64,000 bases of DNA from Streptomyces sp. NBC_00193 (GCF_026342735.1 NZ_JAPEMM010000001.1:930001-994000); one strand, 5' to 3'; positions 43,477 to 54,011 are shown, counted from the first letter of the stretch. Notes: generated by a model from the letters alone, not told the origin. A program made the numbers and translations.

Positions 43477-45921
43477 CTAGACCCGCACCGTGACCACCGC
43501 CAGTCCCGCACCCCCCAGCACCACGACCAGCTCTCCGTCCACGAGCTCGGCGGCCAACGCCGTCACGGGTCCCGGCGCACGCAGGGGAACGCCCAACGCC
43601 TGTCCCGTAGACATGTCCCAGACCCGCGCCGTGGCGTCCTCACCTCCGGAGACCGCCACCGCCCGGCCATCGGGCAGCACCACCGCCGCCACCGACCACA
43701 CCGGGCCCGTATGCCCGGTCAGCGGTCCGCCCAGCGGCTCACCGGTCGCCAGGTCCCAGACCCGCACCGTGGCATCGTCACCCCCGGAGACCGCCAGCGC
43801 CCGGCCGTCGGGCAGCACCACGGCCGCCACCGACCGCACCCAGTCGGTGTGGCCGGTCAGCGGTTCACCGACCGGCTCGCCGGCAACCACGTCCCAGACC
43901 CGCACCGTGGCATCGTCACTGCCGGAGACCGCCAGCGCCCGGCCGTCGGGCAGTGCCACGGCCGCCACCGACCCCACCCGACCCGTATGACCGGCCAAGG
44001 GCGCACCCACCAGCTCGCCCCTGAGCACGTCCCACACCCGCACCAGGGCATCGTCGCTCCCGACGACGGCCAGCACAGGGCGACCGGGCAGCACCACCGC
44101 GGCCACCACGCCGTCCGTCCTCCCGTAGCTGCGCGGAAGCCGGCCCAAGAGAAGGAAGTCGTCCAGGTCCCACACCCCCACGCTCGCCCTGTTGTTGCTG
44201 GTCGAGATCGCGAGCGCACGGCCATCGGGCAGCGCCACCGCCGCCACGTCCCGCACCCAGTCGGTGTGATCGGTCAGCGGTTCACCCACCGGCTCACCGC
44301 CGCCCAAGTCCCACACCCGCAACGCGGCATCGTCACCTCCGGAGAGGGCCAGCGCCCGGCCGTCGGGGCGCACCACCACCGCCACCGACCGCACTCGGCC
44401 CCTGTGGCCGCGAAAGGGCTGGTCGACCGTGTGCCCGGCGGCCAGGTCCCACATCCGCACCGTCTGGTCACGGCTGCCGGAGACGGCCAGTGCCCGGCCG
44501 TCGGGCAGCACCACCGCCGCCACCGACCACACCATTCCGCTGTGCCCGGACAGCGGCTCACCGACCGGTCTTCCGGCAGCCACGTCCCAGACCCGCAGCG
44601 TGTGATCCTCACTGCCGGAGACCGCCAGTGCCCGGCCGTCGGGCAGGACCACCGCCGCCACTCCTCGGACACCGTCGTCCACCCGCGTAAGGAGCGCACG
44701 CCGTGGGCCGCCGGTGGACAGCTCGGCCACCGGCCGGCCGGTGGTCAGATCCCACACCTCCACCCGGTTGTACTGGCCACCCGTCACCGCCAGCGCGCGA
44801 CCGTCGGGCAGCAGTACCGCGGCCACCGCCGACACCGTCGGCGGATAGCGGTCGTTCAGGGGTTCGCAGACGGGTCGGCCGGTAACCAGATCCCAGACCC
44901 CCAGCGTCCCTGCTCGACCACCGGAGCCCACGAGCGCACGGCCATCGGGCAGCACCACCGCCGCCATGGCCGCGACCCCGTGGCTACGACCCGTCAGCGG
45001 TTCACCGACCGGCTCGCCCGTGGTCAGATCCCAGACGCGCACCGTGCCGTCGTCGCCACCGGAGACCGCCAGCGCCCCGCCGTCGGGCAGCACCACCGCC
45101 GCCACCGACCACACCCGGCCCGCATGACCCCTCAGCGGTTCACCGACCGGCCGGCCGGTGGCCAGGTCCCACACCCGCACGGTGCCGTCATCACCCCCGG
45201 AGACGGCCAGGGGACGGCCGTCCGGCAGCACCACCGCGGCCGCCCCCTGCACCCGGCGGGTGTGGCCGGTCAGCGGTTCGCCGACCGGCTGGCCGGTGGC
45301 CAGGTCCCAGATCCGTACCGTGGCGTCGTCACCGCCGGAGACGGCCAGCGCGCGGCCGTCGGGCAGCACCACCGCGGCCACGGCCAGCACCGCCATGTCG
45401 TGTCTGCCGAGGATCTCGCCCCGGCCCAGGTCCCAGGCCGCCCAGCGCCCGGTCCACCCGGCCTCGGCGACCGGACCGCCCGACAGGCCGGAACACACCG
45501 CGTACAGGCTCAACGTCGCGGCATTGCCCGGCGCACCGTCCCAGTCCCACGCGTGCGCGGCGTGCCGCCACACGTCCAGCAGCTCCCGCCCGGGCCCACT
45601 GCCTTCCGGCGCCCCGGACGCCGCCGGGCGCGGGACCGCCCGCAGCCGGCCGGCATCGACGTGGGGAAGGAACTCCCACGAGAGGAACCGCTCGTCGAGC
45701 ACCCCGCCCGCCGCCGCGTGCTCCACGGCGTGCCGGCGTACGTACGGAGGCGGAGCGGAGCCGGCGGCGGGCGGGCCGCCCGGCCGGGTGAAGCGGGACA
45801 GCTCGCGCGCGATCCTGGCCTCCACCGCCCGGACCTCCGCCCGGGTCTGTGCCCCGGTCTGCGCCCGCGCACGACCGCCGGACACGGCGCCGGCGCCATC
45901 GCCGTCGTCAGCCGTACTCAC
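43477..45921 (-). CDS. WD40 double-propeller protein, probable sensor
   Basis: GTG at 45921 gives 814 residues (a TTG at 45999 is less likely). Residues about 1-150 are a helical region (RAEVRAVEARIARELSRF, PPPYVRRHAVEHAAAGGVLD) that resembles the linker between NACHT and WD40 parts in fused STAND proteins. From about residue 175 come 14 WD40 units of about 46 residues; 13 are clear (consensus VAAVVLPDGRALAVSGG and DDATVRVWDLATGEPVGEPL), the last is degenerate. Fourteen units fit two seven-bladed propellers. No signal peptide or membrane helix. First gene of the three-gene operon; likely the ligand-sensing or scaffold component. Confidence 0.9.
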   Translation of the reverse strand: MSTADDGDGAGAVSGGRARAQTGAQTRAEVRAVEARIARELSRFTRPGGPPAAGSAPPPYVRRHAVEHAAAGGVLDERFLSWEFLPHVDAGRLRAVPRPAASGAPEGSGPGRELLDVWRHAAHAWDWDGAPGNAATLSLYAVCSGLSGGPVAEAGWTGRWAAWDLGRGEILGRHDMAVLAVAAVVLPDGRALAVSGGDDATVRIWDLATGQPVGEPLTGHTRRVQGAAAVVLPDGRPLAVSGGDDGTVRVWDLATGRPVGEPLRGHAGRVWSVAAVVLPDGGALAVSGGDDGTVRVWDLTTGEPVGEPLTGRSHGVAAMAAVVLPDGRALVGSGGRAGTLGVWDLVTGRPVCEPLNDRYPPTVSAVAAVLLPDGRALAVTGGQYNRVEVWDLTTGRPVAELSTGGPRRALLTRVDDGVRGVAAVVLPDGRALAVSGSEDHTLRVWDVAAGRPVGEPLSGHSGMVWSVAAVVLPDGRALAVSGSRDQTVRMWDLAAGHTVDQPFRGHRGRVRSVAVVVRPDGRALALSGGDDAALRVWDLGGGEPVGEPLTDHTDWVRDVAAVALPDGRALAISTSNNRASVGVWDLDDFLLLGRLPRSYGRTDGVVAAVVLPGRPVLAVVGSDDALVRVWDVLRGELVGAPLAGHTGRVGSVAAVALPDGRALAVSGSDDATVRVWDVVAGEPVGEPLTGHTDWVRSVAAVVLPDGRALAVSGGDDATVRVWDLATGEPLGGPLTGHTGPVWSVAAVVLPDGRAVAVSGGEDATARVWDMSTGQALGVPLRAPGPVTALAAELVDGELVVVLGGAGLAVVTVRV
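43480..45399 (-). repeat. Tandem array of about 14 WD40-coding units (138 bp each)
   Basis: Direct repeats inside the WD40 gene. Stretches such as CGGCCGTCGGGCAGCACCAC recur with little or no change in most units, including silent positions, while the codons just after each GHT/GHS motif vary. This indicates recent homogenisation or duplication. Confidence 0.85.
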
Positions 45922-46031
45922 ATCCGCCCCCAGGCAGTGGCCCTCGCGTGCACGCCACCTTAGGGGCCGCGCCCCACCGCCATCCGGGACTTGGGCCAAT
46001 CGGCTCCGCTCACCGGGCGGTTACCCCGCCC

Positions 46032-46637
46032 TCACCCGGCGGAATCCGAACCGGACCCGTCCACCGGCCCCTTCGCCATCGCCGCCACCGCCCGCCGCAT
46101 TCCCTCCGTCAGTTCCGCCGGGGTCGCGGCCGACGCGGGGTCGAAGAGCCACTGGAGCATGAACCCGTTCAGCAGGGCCTGGTAGAAGGCGCCGGTGGTG
46201 CGCAGGTCGTCCTCCGTCAGGTCCTCCTCGGGCACGCCGGTGAACATGGAGATGAGCCCCTTGCGCCCCTCCCCCTGCGAGGCGGCGAGCATCGTGCGCA
46301 GTTCCGGCAGCCGACCGGGCGTCAGCGCGATCTCCATGCTGGCCGCCCAGATCGGGCCGGACTCCTCGCGCCCGGCGTGCACCCCGTCCCATACCGAGCG
46401 GAAGCGCTCCAGCGAGCCGCCCTCACCCTCCACCCCGGTCGTGAACTGGTCACCCCACTCCTGGATGACGGCGATGAACGCCTCCGTCATGAGGGCGTCC
46501 TTGGAGCCGTAGTGGTAGCCGATCGAGGCCAGGTTCGCACCCGAGGCCTTGACGATGTCGCGGGCGGTCGTGCCCACGAAACCCTTCTCGACCAGGCACT
46601 TCTTGGCGCCTTCCAGCAAGTCTTCGCGATGTCCCAT
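46032..46637 (-). CDS. TetR family transcriptional regulator
   Basis: 201 residues from ATG 46637 (MGHREDLLEGAKKCLVEKGF). HTH: TTARDIVKASGANLASIGYH followed by YGSKDALMTEAF. C-terminal ligand domain without further clues. Divergent from an MFS efflux gene 90 bases away, so it very probably represses that gene and itself; the 13-bp repeats between them are the candidate sites. An in-frame GTG at 46646 is an alternative start. Confidence 0.92.
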   Translation of the reverse strand: MGHREDLLEGAKKCLVEKGFVGTTARDIVKASGANLASIGYHYGSKDALMTEAFIAVIQEWGDQFTTGVEGEGGSLERFRSVWDGVHAGREESGPIWAASMEIALTPGRLPELRTMLAASQGEGRKGLISMFTGVPEEDLTEDDLRTTGAFYQALLNGFMLQWLFDPASAATPAELTEGMRRAVAAMAKGPVDGSGSDSAG

Positions 46638-46653
46638 GCCTTCACGGTAGCCA

Positions 46654-46718
46654 AGACACCCGTCCAAGACAAACGTTTCATACAGCCGTACTAGACACGC
46701 GTTTATGACGCTTGTACA
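46654..46718. promoter_or_regulatory. Tandem 13-bp repeats between TetR and MFS genes
   Basis: Four head-to-tail units with consensus AGACANNCGTNNN start at 46654, 46667, 46680 and 46693; the third has one mismatch (ATACA). A fifth degenerate unit starts at 46706 (TGACGCTTGT). They fill almost the whole divergent promoter region. Confidence 0.65.
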
Positions 46719-46727
46719 TTTCTGCTC

Positions 46728-48263
46728 ATGACGAACCCCGCAGCACGCCTCGCCGGTCGCCGCGAATGGACCGCACTCACCGTTCTCCTGCTCCCCCTGC
46801 TCCTCGTCTCGATGGACGTCTCCGTCCTCTACTTCGCCATCCCGGCCATCACCCGGGAGCTGGACCCCAGCGCCACCCAGCAGCTCTGGATCTTCGACAG
46901 CTACGCCTTCGCCCTCTCGGGCCTGCTCATCACGATGGGCTCGCTCGGCGACCGGATCGGCCGCCGCAAGCTGCTGCTGACCGGCGCGGCCGCCTTCGGA
47001 CTCGCCTCCGTCGCCGCCGCCTACGCCTCCAGCGCCGAGATGCTCATCGCTGCCCGGGTGCTCCTCGGAATCGGCGGCGCGACCCTGATGCCGTCCACGC
47101 TGGCCCTGGTACGCAACCTCTTCCAGGACGACAGGCAGCGCGGCAAGGCCATCGCGATCTGGTCCGGCGCCATGACCGCCGGCATCGCCCTCGGCTCGGT
47201 CATGAGCGGGGTGATGCTGAACCACTTCTGGTGGGGCTCCGTCTTCCTGATCAACGTGCCCGCGATGCTGCTCCTGCTGGTCCTGGTCCCCGTGCTGGTC
47301 CCCGAGTTCAAGGACCCGGCGCCCGGCCGCTTCGACCTGCTGAGCGTGCCGCTGTCTATGGCCGCCGTGCTGCCGGTGGTCTACGGGCTCAAGGAGATCG
47401 CCGCCGAGGGCTTCACCCCGCTGTACGCCGGCTGCCTCGCCGCCGGCCTGGCCTTCGGCTGGCTCTTCGTGCGCCGCCAGCGCACCCGTGACGACGCGAT
47501 GGTCTCCCGGGCACTCTTCCGGGAGCGCGGCTTCGGCGCCGGCATCGGCCTGAACACCATCGCCGCCTTCGCCATGATGGGCTCGGCCTACTTCACCACC
47601 CAGTACCTGCAGTCGGTGCTCGGCATGGGCACCCTGGAAGCCGCCCTCTGGAGCCTCGCCCCCTCGGTCTTCATCGGCGCCGCCGCCCCCGCCAGTGCGG
47701 CCCTGGCCCAGAAGACCGACAGGGCCTACGTCATCTCGGGCGGCTTCGTCCTCGCCGCCGCCGGGTTCGCCCTGATCAGCCTGGTGGACACCGACTCGCT
47801 GTGGCTGCTGCTGACCGGAGCCGGGGTCCTCGCCTGCGGGATCGTCACCGTGATGTCCCTGGTCTCCGACATGGCCCTCGGCTCCGCCCCTGCCGAGAAG
47901 GCCGGCTCGGCCGCCTCCCTGCTGGAGACCGGCCAGGAGTTCGGCGGCGCCCTCGGAATGGCCCTCCTGGGCAGCCTGGGCACGGCCGTCTACCGCTCCG
48001 ACCTGGCCGGCTCCGAGCCCGCCGTGCGGGAGACCCTCGGCGGGGCCGTGGCCACCGCCCAGGAGCTCGGCGGCGCGGCCGGAGGGCAGGTCCTGACGGC
48101 GGCCCGGGAGGCCTTCGTGCACGGGATGCAGTACGCGGCCTGGGGCGGTACGGTCCTCCTGCTCGCGGCGGCGGTGCTCGCCGCGGCCCTGCTCCGGGGC
48201 CGCGGAGCCCAGGCCCAGGACCCGGCGAAGCCGGCCGCGGCCGTCGAAGCGCTCACGCACTGA
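46728..48263 (+). CDS. MFS drug efflux transporter (DHA2-type)
   Basis: 511 residues, ATG 46728. Multi-spanning membrane protein with about 14 hydrophobic segments, as in the QacA/EmrB group. Motif A appears as GSLGDRIGRRKLLL, and motif C-like Gly pattern as GAMTAGIALGSVMSGVML; start region PLLLVSMDVSVLYFAIPAI fits motif D1. Proton-driven export of cationic or hydrophobic toxic compounds. Controlled by the divergent TetR protein. Ends at a perfect hairpin shared with serA. Confidence 0.93.
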   Translation: MTNPAARLAGRREWTALTVLLLPLLLVSMDVSVLYFAIPAITRELDPSATQQLWIFDSYAFALSGLLITMGSLGDRIGRRKLLLTGAAAFGLASVAAAYASSAEMLIAARVLLGIGGATLMPSTLALVRNLFQDDRQRGKAIAIWSGAMTAGIALGSVMSGVMLNHFWWGSVFLINVPAMLLLLVLVPVLVPEFKDPAPGRFDLLSVPLSMAAVLPVVYGLKEIAAEGFTPLYAGCLAAGLAFGWLFVRRQRTRDDAMVSRALFRERGFGAGIGLNTIAAFAMMGSAYFTTQYLQSVLGMGTLEAALWSLAPSVFIGAAAPASAALAQKTDRAYVISGGFVLAAAGFALISLVDTDSLWLLLTGAGVLACGIVTVMSLVSDMALGSAPAEKAGSAASLLETGQEFGGALGMALLGSLGTAVYRSDLAGSEPAVRETLGGAVATAQELGGAAGGQVLTAAREAFVHGMQYAAWGGTVLLLAAAVLAAALLRGRGAQAQDPAKPAAAVEALTH

Positions 48264-48289
48264 GCGACGTAGCGGGGCAGGACACACGA

Positions 48290-48317
48290 AAGGGCCCGGG
48301 GATTTCCCCGGGCCCTT
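48290..48317. terminator. Bidirectional terminator MFS / serA
   Basis: 12-bp perfect stem AAGGGCCCGGGG with ATTT loop, 26 bases after the MFS stop and 23 bases after the serA stop on the other strand. Confidence 0.9.
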
Positions 48318-48340
48318 CGCGTCGGTCTGCTGCCTGAACG

Positions 48341-49930
48341 TCAGCCGAGGCTGACCGTACGGGCCGAGACGGCGCCGATCTCGGTGGCGATGTCCGCGAG
48401 GACGTTCACCGGGGCCTCGGCGTCGACGGTGAGGACCGCGAGGGCCTCGCCGCCCTCTTCGGCGCGGGCGACCTGCATGCCCGCGATGTTGAGGCCGGCC
48501 TCACCGAGGATGCGGCCGACGGCGCCGACCACGCCCGGGCGGTCGGCGTAACGCAGGACGATCATGTGGTCGGCGAGCGCCAGGTCCACGTCGTAGTCGC
48601 CGATGCCGACGATCTTCTGCAGGTGCTTCGGGCCCACGAGCGTGCCGGAGACCGAGACCTCCTGGCCGTCCGACAGGGTGCCGCGGACGGTCACCACGTT
48701 GCGGTGGTCCGGGGACTCCGAGGAGGTGGTCAGACGGACCTCGACCCCGCGCTCCTGTGCGAAGAGGGGGGCGTTGACGTAGGAGACCGTCTCGTCGACG
48801 ACGTCCTCGAAGACACCCTTGAGCGCGGAGAGTTCGAGCACCTTCACGTCGTGCTGGGTGATCTCGCCGCAGACCTCGACGTCGAGGCGGACCGCGACCT
48901 CGCCCGCGAGGGCGGTGAAGATGCGGCCGAGCTTCTCGGCGAGCGGCAGGCCGGGACGGACGTCCTCGGCGATGACGCCGCCCTGGACGTTGACCGCGTC
49001 GGGCACGAGCTCGCCGGCGAGCGCGAGGCGCACCGACTTGGCGACCGAGACACCGGCCTTCTCCTGGGCCTCGTCCGTGGACGCGCCGAGGTGCGGGGTG
49101 CAGACGACCTGGTCGAGCTCGAACAGCGGGGAGTCCGTGCAGGGCTCCTTCGCGTACACGTCGAGGCCGGCGCCGGCGACGCGGCCTTCCTTGATGGCCG
49201 AGTACAGCGCTGCCTCGTCCACGATCCCGCCGCGGGCGGCGTTGACGATGCGGACGGACGGCTTGACCTTGTGCAGGGCCTCGTCCCCGATGAGACCGAG
49301 GGTCTCGGGGGTCTTGGGCAGGTGCACGGTGATGAAGTCGGCGACCTCGAGCAGCTCGTCGAGCGTCAGCATCTTGACGCCCATCTGGGCGGCGCGCGCG
49401 GGCTGCACGTAGGGGTCGTACGCGACGATCTTCATGCCGAAGGCCGACATGCGCTGGGCGACCAGGACGCCGATGCGGCCGAGGCCGACGACACCGAGGG
49501 TCTTCTCGCTGAGCTCGACACCCGTGTACTTGTTCCGCTTCCACTCGCCGTTCTTCAGGGCGGTGTTGGCCTGCGGAATGTTGCGGGCCGTCGCGACGAG
49601 CAGGCCACAGGCCAGCTCGGCGGCGGTGACGATGTTGGAGGTCGGAGCGTTCACGACCATCACGCCGGCCTTGGTGGCGGACGAGACGTCGACGTTGTCG
49701 AGACCGACGCCCGCACGGGCGACGACCTTCAGCTTCTTGGCTGCGGCGATGGCCTCGGCGTCGACCTTGGTCGCGGAGCGGACCAGGATCGCGTCGACGT
49801 CCACGATCGCGGGGAGCAGCTCCGCGCGGTCGGCACCGTTGCAGTGCCGGATCTCGAAGTCCGGGCCGAGCGCCTCGACAGTGGCGGGCGACAGCTCTTC
49901 GGCAATGAGTACGACAGGTTTCGAGCTCAC
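48341..49930 (-). CDS. serA: D-3-phosphoglycerate dehydrogenase
   Basis: First step of serine synthesis. GTG at 49930, five bases after GAGGA, gives 529 residues: the long actinobacterial form. NAD-binding LGVVGLGRIGVLVAQRM, catalytic ARGGIVDEAAL and HLGASTDEAQ are followed by the intervening (ASB) domain and a C-terminal ACT domain (IVLRYADRPGVVGAVGRIL) expected to sense serine. About 275 bases separate it from the upstream ilvC stop, so it probably has its own promoter. Confidence 0.97.
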   Translation of the reverse strand: MSSKPVVLIAEELSPATVEALGPDFEIRHCNGADRAELLPAIVDVDAILVRSATKVDAEAIAAAKKLKVVARAGVGLDNVDVSSATKAGVMVVNAPTSNIVTAAELACGLLVATARNIPQANTALKNGEWKRNKYTGVELSEKTLGVVGLGRIGVLVAQRMSAFGMKIVAYDPYVQPARAAQMGVKMLTLDELLEVADFITVHLPKTPETLGLIGDEALHKVKPSVRIVNAARGGIVDEAALYSAIKEGRVAGAGLDVYAKEPCTDSPLFELDQVVCTPHLGASTDEAQEKAGVSVAKSVRLALAGELVPDAVNVQGGVIAEDVRPGLPLAEKLGRIFTALAGEVAVRLDVEVCGEITQHDVKVLELSALKGVFEDVVDETVSYVNAPLFAQERGVEVRLTTSSESPDHRNVVTVRGTLSDGQEVSVSGTLVGPKHLQKIVGIGDYDVDLALADHMIVLRYADRPGVVGAVGRILGEAGLNIAGMQVARAEEGGEALAVLTVDAEAPVNVLADIATEIGAVSARTVSLG

Positions 49931-50206
49931 GTGGGTCCTCACAAGTCCAGTGCGGACGGCCGTCCCGACGGCCGCAGGCGGTGGAGGGGGGTAGCCGCGT
50001 GGAAGACGCACGACACTGTGGGCCTGACGCGTTGTGTTGAGCAGTGTAGTGGCGGATCCGGAAGGGAATTCCGCCTGTACGGAAGGATCACCCGCACGAG
50101 ATTGGCCGGGGTGGACAAGCGGTCCTCCAGAAGGCCCCTCGTACGGGTGTCCGGCCGATGTGCCGCAGGGCCGGGACGCACCGTCCCGGCCCCGCGACGC
50201 AGCGGA

Positions 50207-51345
<1,139 letters not shown>

Positions 51346-51349
51346 GGGC

Positions 51350-51874
51350 TCAGGCGCTGCGGTCGAGCGCGCGCAGGCTGCGGTCCGTGATGGACCGTCC
51401 GCCGCGCCCTATGGCGATCGTGCCGGACTGGACGAGCTCCTTGATGCCGAAGGGCTCCAGCATCTTGAGCATCGCGCCCAGCTTGTCGGTGCCGCCGGTG
51501 GCCTCGATGGTGACGGCCTCCGGGGAGACGTCGACGGTCTTGGCGCGGAACAGCTGGACGATCTCGACGATCTGCGAGCGCGTTTCGTTGTCGGCGCGGA
51601 CCTTCACCAGAACGAGTTCGCGCTCGATGGCGTTGGTGTGCTCCAGCTCGACGATCTTGAGCACGTTGACCAGCTTGTTGAGCTGCTTGGTCACCTGCTC
51701 CAGCGGGAGGTCCTCGACGTTCACGACGATGGTGATGCGCGAGATGTCGGGGTGCTCGGTGACACCGACCGCGAGGGAGTCGATGTTGAACCCGCGTCGG
51801 GAGAACAGCGCGGCGATCCGGGCGAGGATGCCGGGCGTGTTCTCGACCAGGACGGAGAGCGTGTGCTTGGACAT
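51350..51874 (-). CDS. ilvN: Acetolactate synthase small (regulatory) subunit
   Basis: 174 residues from ATG 51874. N-terminal ACT domain MSKHTLSVLVENTPGILARI, SRRGFNIDSLAVGVTEHPDI, for valine feedback, and the C-terminal ALS_ss_C domain. Follows ilvB by 32 bases. Confidence 0.97.
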   Translation of the reverse strand: MSKHTLSVLVENTPGILARIAALFSRRGFNIDSLAVGVTEHPDISRITIVVNVEDLPLEQVTKQLNKLVNVLKIVELEHTNAIERELVLVKVRADNETRSQIVEIVQLFRAKTVDVSPEAVTIEATGGTDKLGAMLKMLEPFGIKELVQSGTIAIGRGGRSITDRSLRALDRSA

Positions 51875-51906
51875 GTGAGTCGTTCTCTCTCTCAGGCTCT
51901 CTCGGC

Positions 51907-53796
51907 TCAGTCGTCTTCGTTGTCGCCGAAGTCGGGGCGGACGCCCCGGGCGGCCATGACCTCGTCGTTCGAGGTGCCGGCGGCGACCATCGGCCACACC
52001 ATGGCGTCCTCGTGGACGATGAAGTCGACGACGACCGGGCGGTCGTTGATCGCGTTGGCCTCGGCGATGACCTTGTCCAGGTCGGCCGGGTCCTCGCAGC
52101 GCAGCGCCACGCAGCCCATGGCCTCGGACAGCTTGACGAAGTCCGGGACGCGGGTGCCCATGCGGGGGGCGGCCGACTCGCCGAGCTGGGAGCCGACGGC
52201 CGTGTCGGTGCCCGTCTCGCCCGCGTGCAGGACGGTGTTGGAGTACCGCTGGTTGTAGAACAGGGTCTGCCACTGGCGGACCATGCCCAGCGCACCGTTG
52301 TTGATGATCGCGACCTTGATCGGGATGTTGTTCAGGGCGCAGGTGGCCAGTTCCTGATTGGTCATCTGGAAGCAGCCGTCGCCGTCGATCGCCCAGACGG
52401 TGCGCTCCGGCATGCCGACCTTGGCGCCCATCGCGGCGGGGACCGCGTAGCCCATGGTTCCGGCGCCGCCGGAGTTCAGCCAGGTGCGGGGCTCCTCGTA
52501 GTTCACGAAGTGCGAGGCCCACATCTGGTGCTGGCCGACGCCGGCCGCGTAGATGGTGCCCTGCGGTGCCAGCTGGCCGATCCGCTCGATGACCTGCTGG
52601 GGGGAGAGCGTGCCGTCCTCGGGCAGGTCGTAGCCCAGCGGGTAGGTGTCGCGCCAGCGGTTGAGGTCCGTCCACCAGGCGGTGTAGTCGCCGGCGTTGC
52701 CCTCGTTGGCCTCGGCCTGGACGGCCTGGATCAGGTCGGCGATGACCTCGCGGGCGTCACCGACGATCGGGACGTCCACGGCACGGTTCTTGCCGATCTC
52801 GGCCGGGTCGATGTCCGCGTGGATGACCTTGGCGAAGGGGGCGAAGCTGTCCAGCTTGCCGGTGACGCGGTCGTCGAAGCGGGTGCCGAGGGCGATCAGC
52901 AGGTCCGACTTCTGCAGCGCGGTCACCGCAGTGACGGCACCGTGCATGCCGGGCATGCCGACGTTCTGCGGGTGGCTGTCCGGGATGGAGCCCAGGGCCA
53001 TCAGGGTGGTGACGACCGGGACGCCGGTGAGCTCGGCGAGGACCTTCAGCTCGGCCGTCGCGCCGGCCTTCATGACGCCGCCGCCGACGTAGAGGACCGG
53101 CCGCTTGGCGGCGGCGATCATCTTGGCGGCCTCGCGGATCTGCTTGGCGTGCGGCTTGGTCACCGGCCGGTAGCCGGGGAGGTCCTGGGCGGGCGGCCAC
53201 GAGAACGTGGTCTTCGCCTGCAGGGCGTCCTTGGCGATGTCGACCAGGACCGGGCCGGGGCGGCCGGTGGAGGCGATGTGGAAGGCCTCGGCGATGGTCC
53301 GGGCGATGTCCTCGGCCCTGGTGACCAGGAAGTTGTGCTTGGTGATCGGCATCGTGATGCCGACGATGTCCGCTTCCTGGAAGGCGTCGGTGCCGATCGC
53401 CTTCGAGGAGACCTGGCCGGTGATCGCGACGAGCGGCACGGAGTCCATGTGCGCGTCGGCGATCGGCGTCACCAGGTTCGTGGCCCCCGGACCGGAGGTG
53501 GCCATACAGACGCCGACCTTTCCGGTGGCCTGCGCGTAGCCGGTCGCGGCGTGGCCGGCGCCCTGCTCGTGGCGGACCAGGATGTGGCGGACCTTCTTGG
53601 AGTCCATCAGCGGGTCGTACGCGGGGAGGATGCAGCCCCCAGGAATGCCGAAGACGGTGTCGCACCCCACCTCTTCGAGAGAGCGGATGAGGGACTGCGC
53701 ACCCGTGACGTGCTCAACTGCGGCGGTCTGGTGTCCGCCGGTACGGGCCCGCGGCTGCGGATGGTGGGCCCCGGTGGCCTGCTCGGTCATCGGCAT
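51907..53796 (-). CDS. ilvB: Acetolactate synthase large (catalytic) subunit
   Basis: ThDP- and FAD-dependent; condenses pyruvate with pyruvate or 2-oxobutyrate. ATG at 53796 gives 629 residues; the ATG at 53790 is almost equally possible. Catalytic Glu in [18 protein letters not shown] domain, and ThDP motif [15 protein letters not shown]...NN are intact (motif quoted in parts: [12 protein letters not shown] and [12 protein letters not shown]). Regulated by the leader peptide and attenuator upstream. Confidence 0.97.
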   Translation of the reverse strand: MPMTEQATGAHHPQPRARTGGHQTAAVEHVTGAQSLIRSLEEVGCDTVFGIPGGCILPAYDPLMDSKKVRHILVRHEQGAGHAATGYAQATGKVGVCMATSGPGATNLVTPIADAHMDSVPLVAITGQVSSKAIGTDAFQEADIVGITMPITKHNFLVTRAEDIARTIAEAFHIASTGRPGPVLVDIAKDALQAKTTFSWPPAQDLPGYRPVTKPHAKQIREAAKMIAAAKRPVLYVGGGVMKAGATAELKVLAELTGVPVVTTLMALGSIPDSHPQNVGMPGMHGAVTAVTALQKSDLLIALGTRFDDRVTGKLDSFAPFAKVIHADIDPAEIGKNRAVDVPIVGDAREVIADLIQAVQAEANEGNAGDYTAWWTDLNRWRDTYPLGYDLPEDGTLSPQQVIERIGQLAPQGTIYAAGVGQHQMWASHFVNYEEPRTWLNSGGAGTMGYAVPAAMGAKVGMPERTVWAIDGDGCFQMTNQELATCALNNIPIKVAIINNGALGMVRQWQTLFYNQRYSNTVLHAGETGTDTAVGSQLGESAAPRMGTRVPDFVKLSEAMGCVALRCEDPADLDKVIAEANAINDRPVVVDFIVHEDAMVWPMVAAGTSNDEVMAARGVRPDFGDNEDD

Positions 53797-53860
53797 TCTC
53801 TTCTCGAAGCTGAGGGTTTTACGAGGAGGGTTTAACGAGATTCGACGTTGCCAGTGCAAC

Positions 53861-53894
53861 AAAAAACCCCTCGTGCCGGGAGGCAAGCGAGGGG
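53861..53894 (-). terminator. Attenuator terminator of ilvB
   Basis: On the minus strand a stem of CCCCTCG/CGAGGGG type (53888-53894 with 53867-53873) is followed by six U residues (53861-53866). It lies between the leader peptide and ilvB, as in other Streptomyces ilvB attenuators. Confidence 0.88.
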
Positions 53895-53936
53895 AGCGCG
53901 TCGGGTGCGTTGAGCGGGGACATGCTGGTCCCAGCT

Positions 53937-53978
53937 TCAGCCGACGCGCTTTCCAAGTACGAGAATTCGGGTGCGCAT
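53937..53978 (-). CDS. ilvB leader peptide
   Basis: 13 codons, [13 protein letters not shown], with Ile-Leu-Val in a row plus further Leu and Val: the control codons for branched-chain amino acids. ATG at 53978. It matches the leader peptide that I recall upstream of ilvB in streptomycetes. Stalling here would favour the antiterminator and ilvBN expression. Confidence 0.9.
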   Translation of the reverse strand: MRTRILVLGKRVG

Positions 53979-54011
53979 GGCATTGACCCTCCCTCCGGCG
54001 GGAGGGTGATG

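Noticed and set aside
43480..45399. Regular repeats that could be taken for a CRISPR or satellite array
   Set aside because: The repeats keep one open reading frame and encode WD40 units; unit length is 138 bases without spacers.
49939..50040. Possible serA leader peptide with a cysteine codon and a nearby CGGCCGTC hairpin
   Set aside because: No terminator with a U tract follows, and serine codons are not enriched; not enough to call an attenuator.
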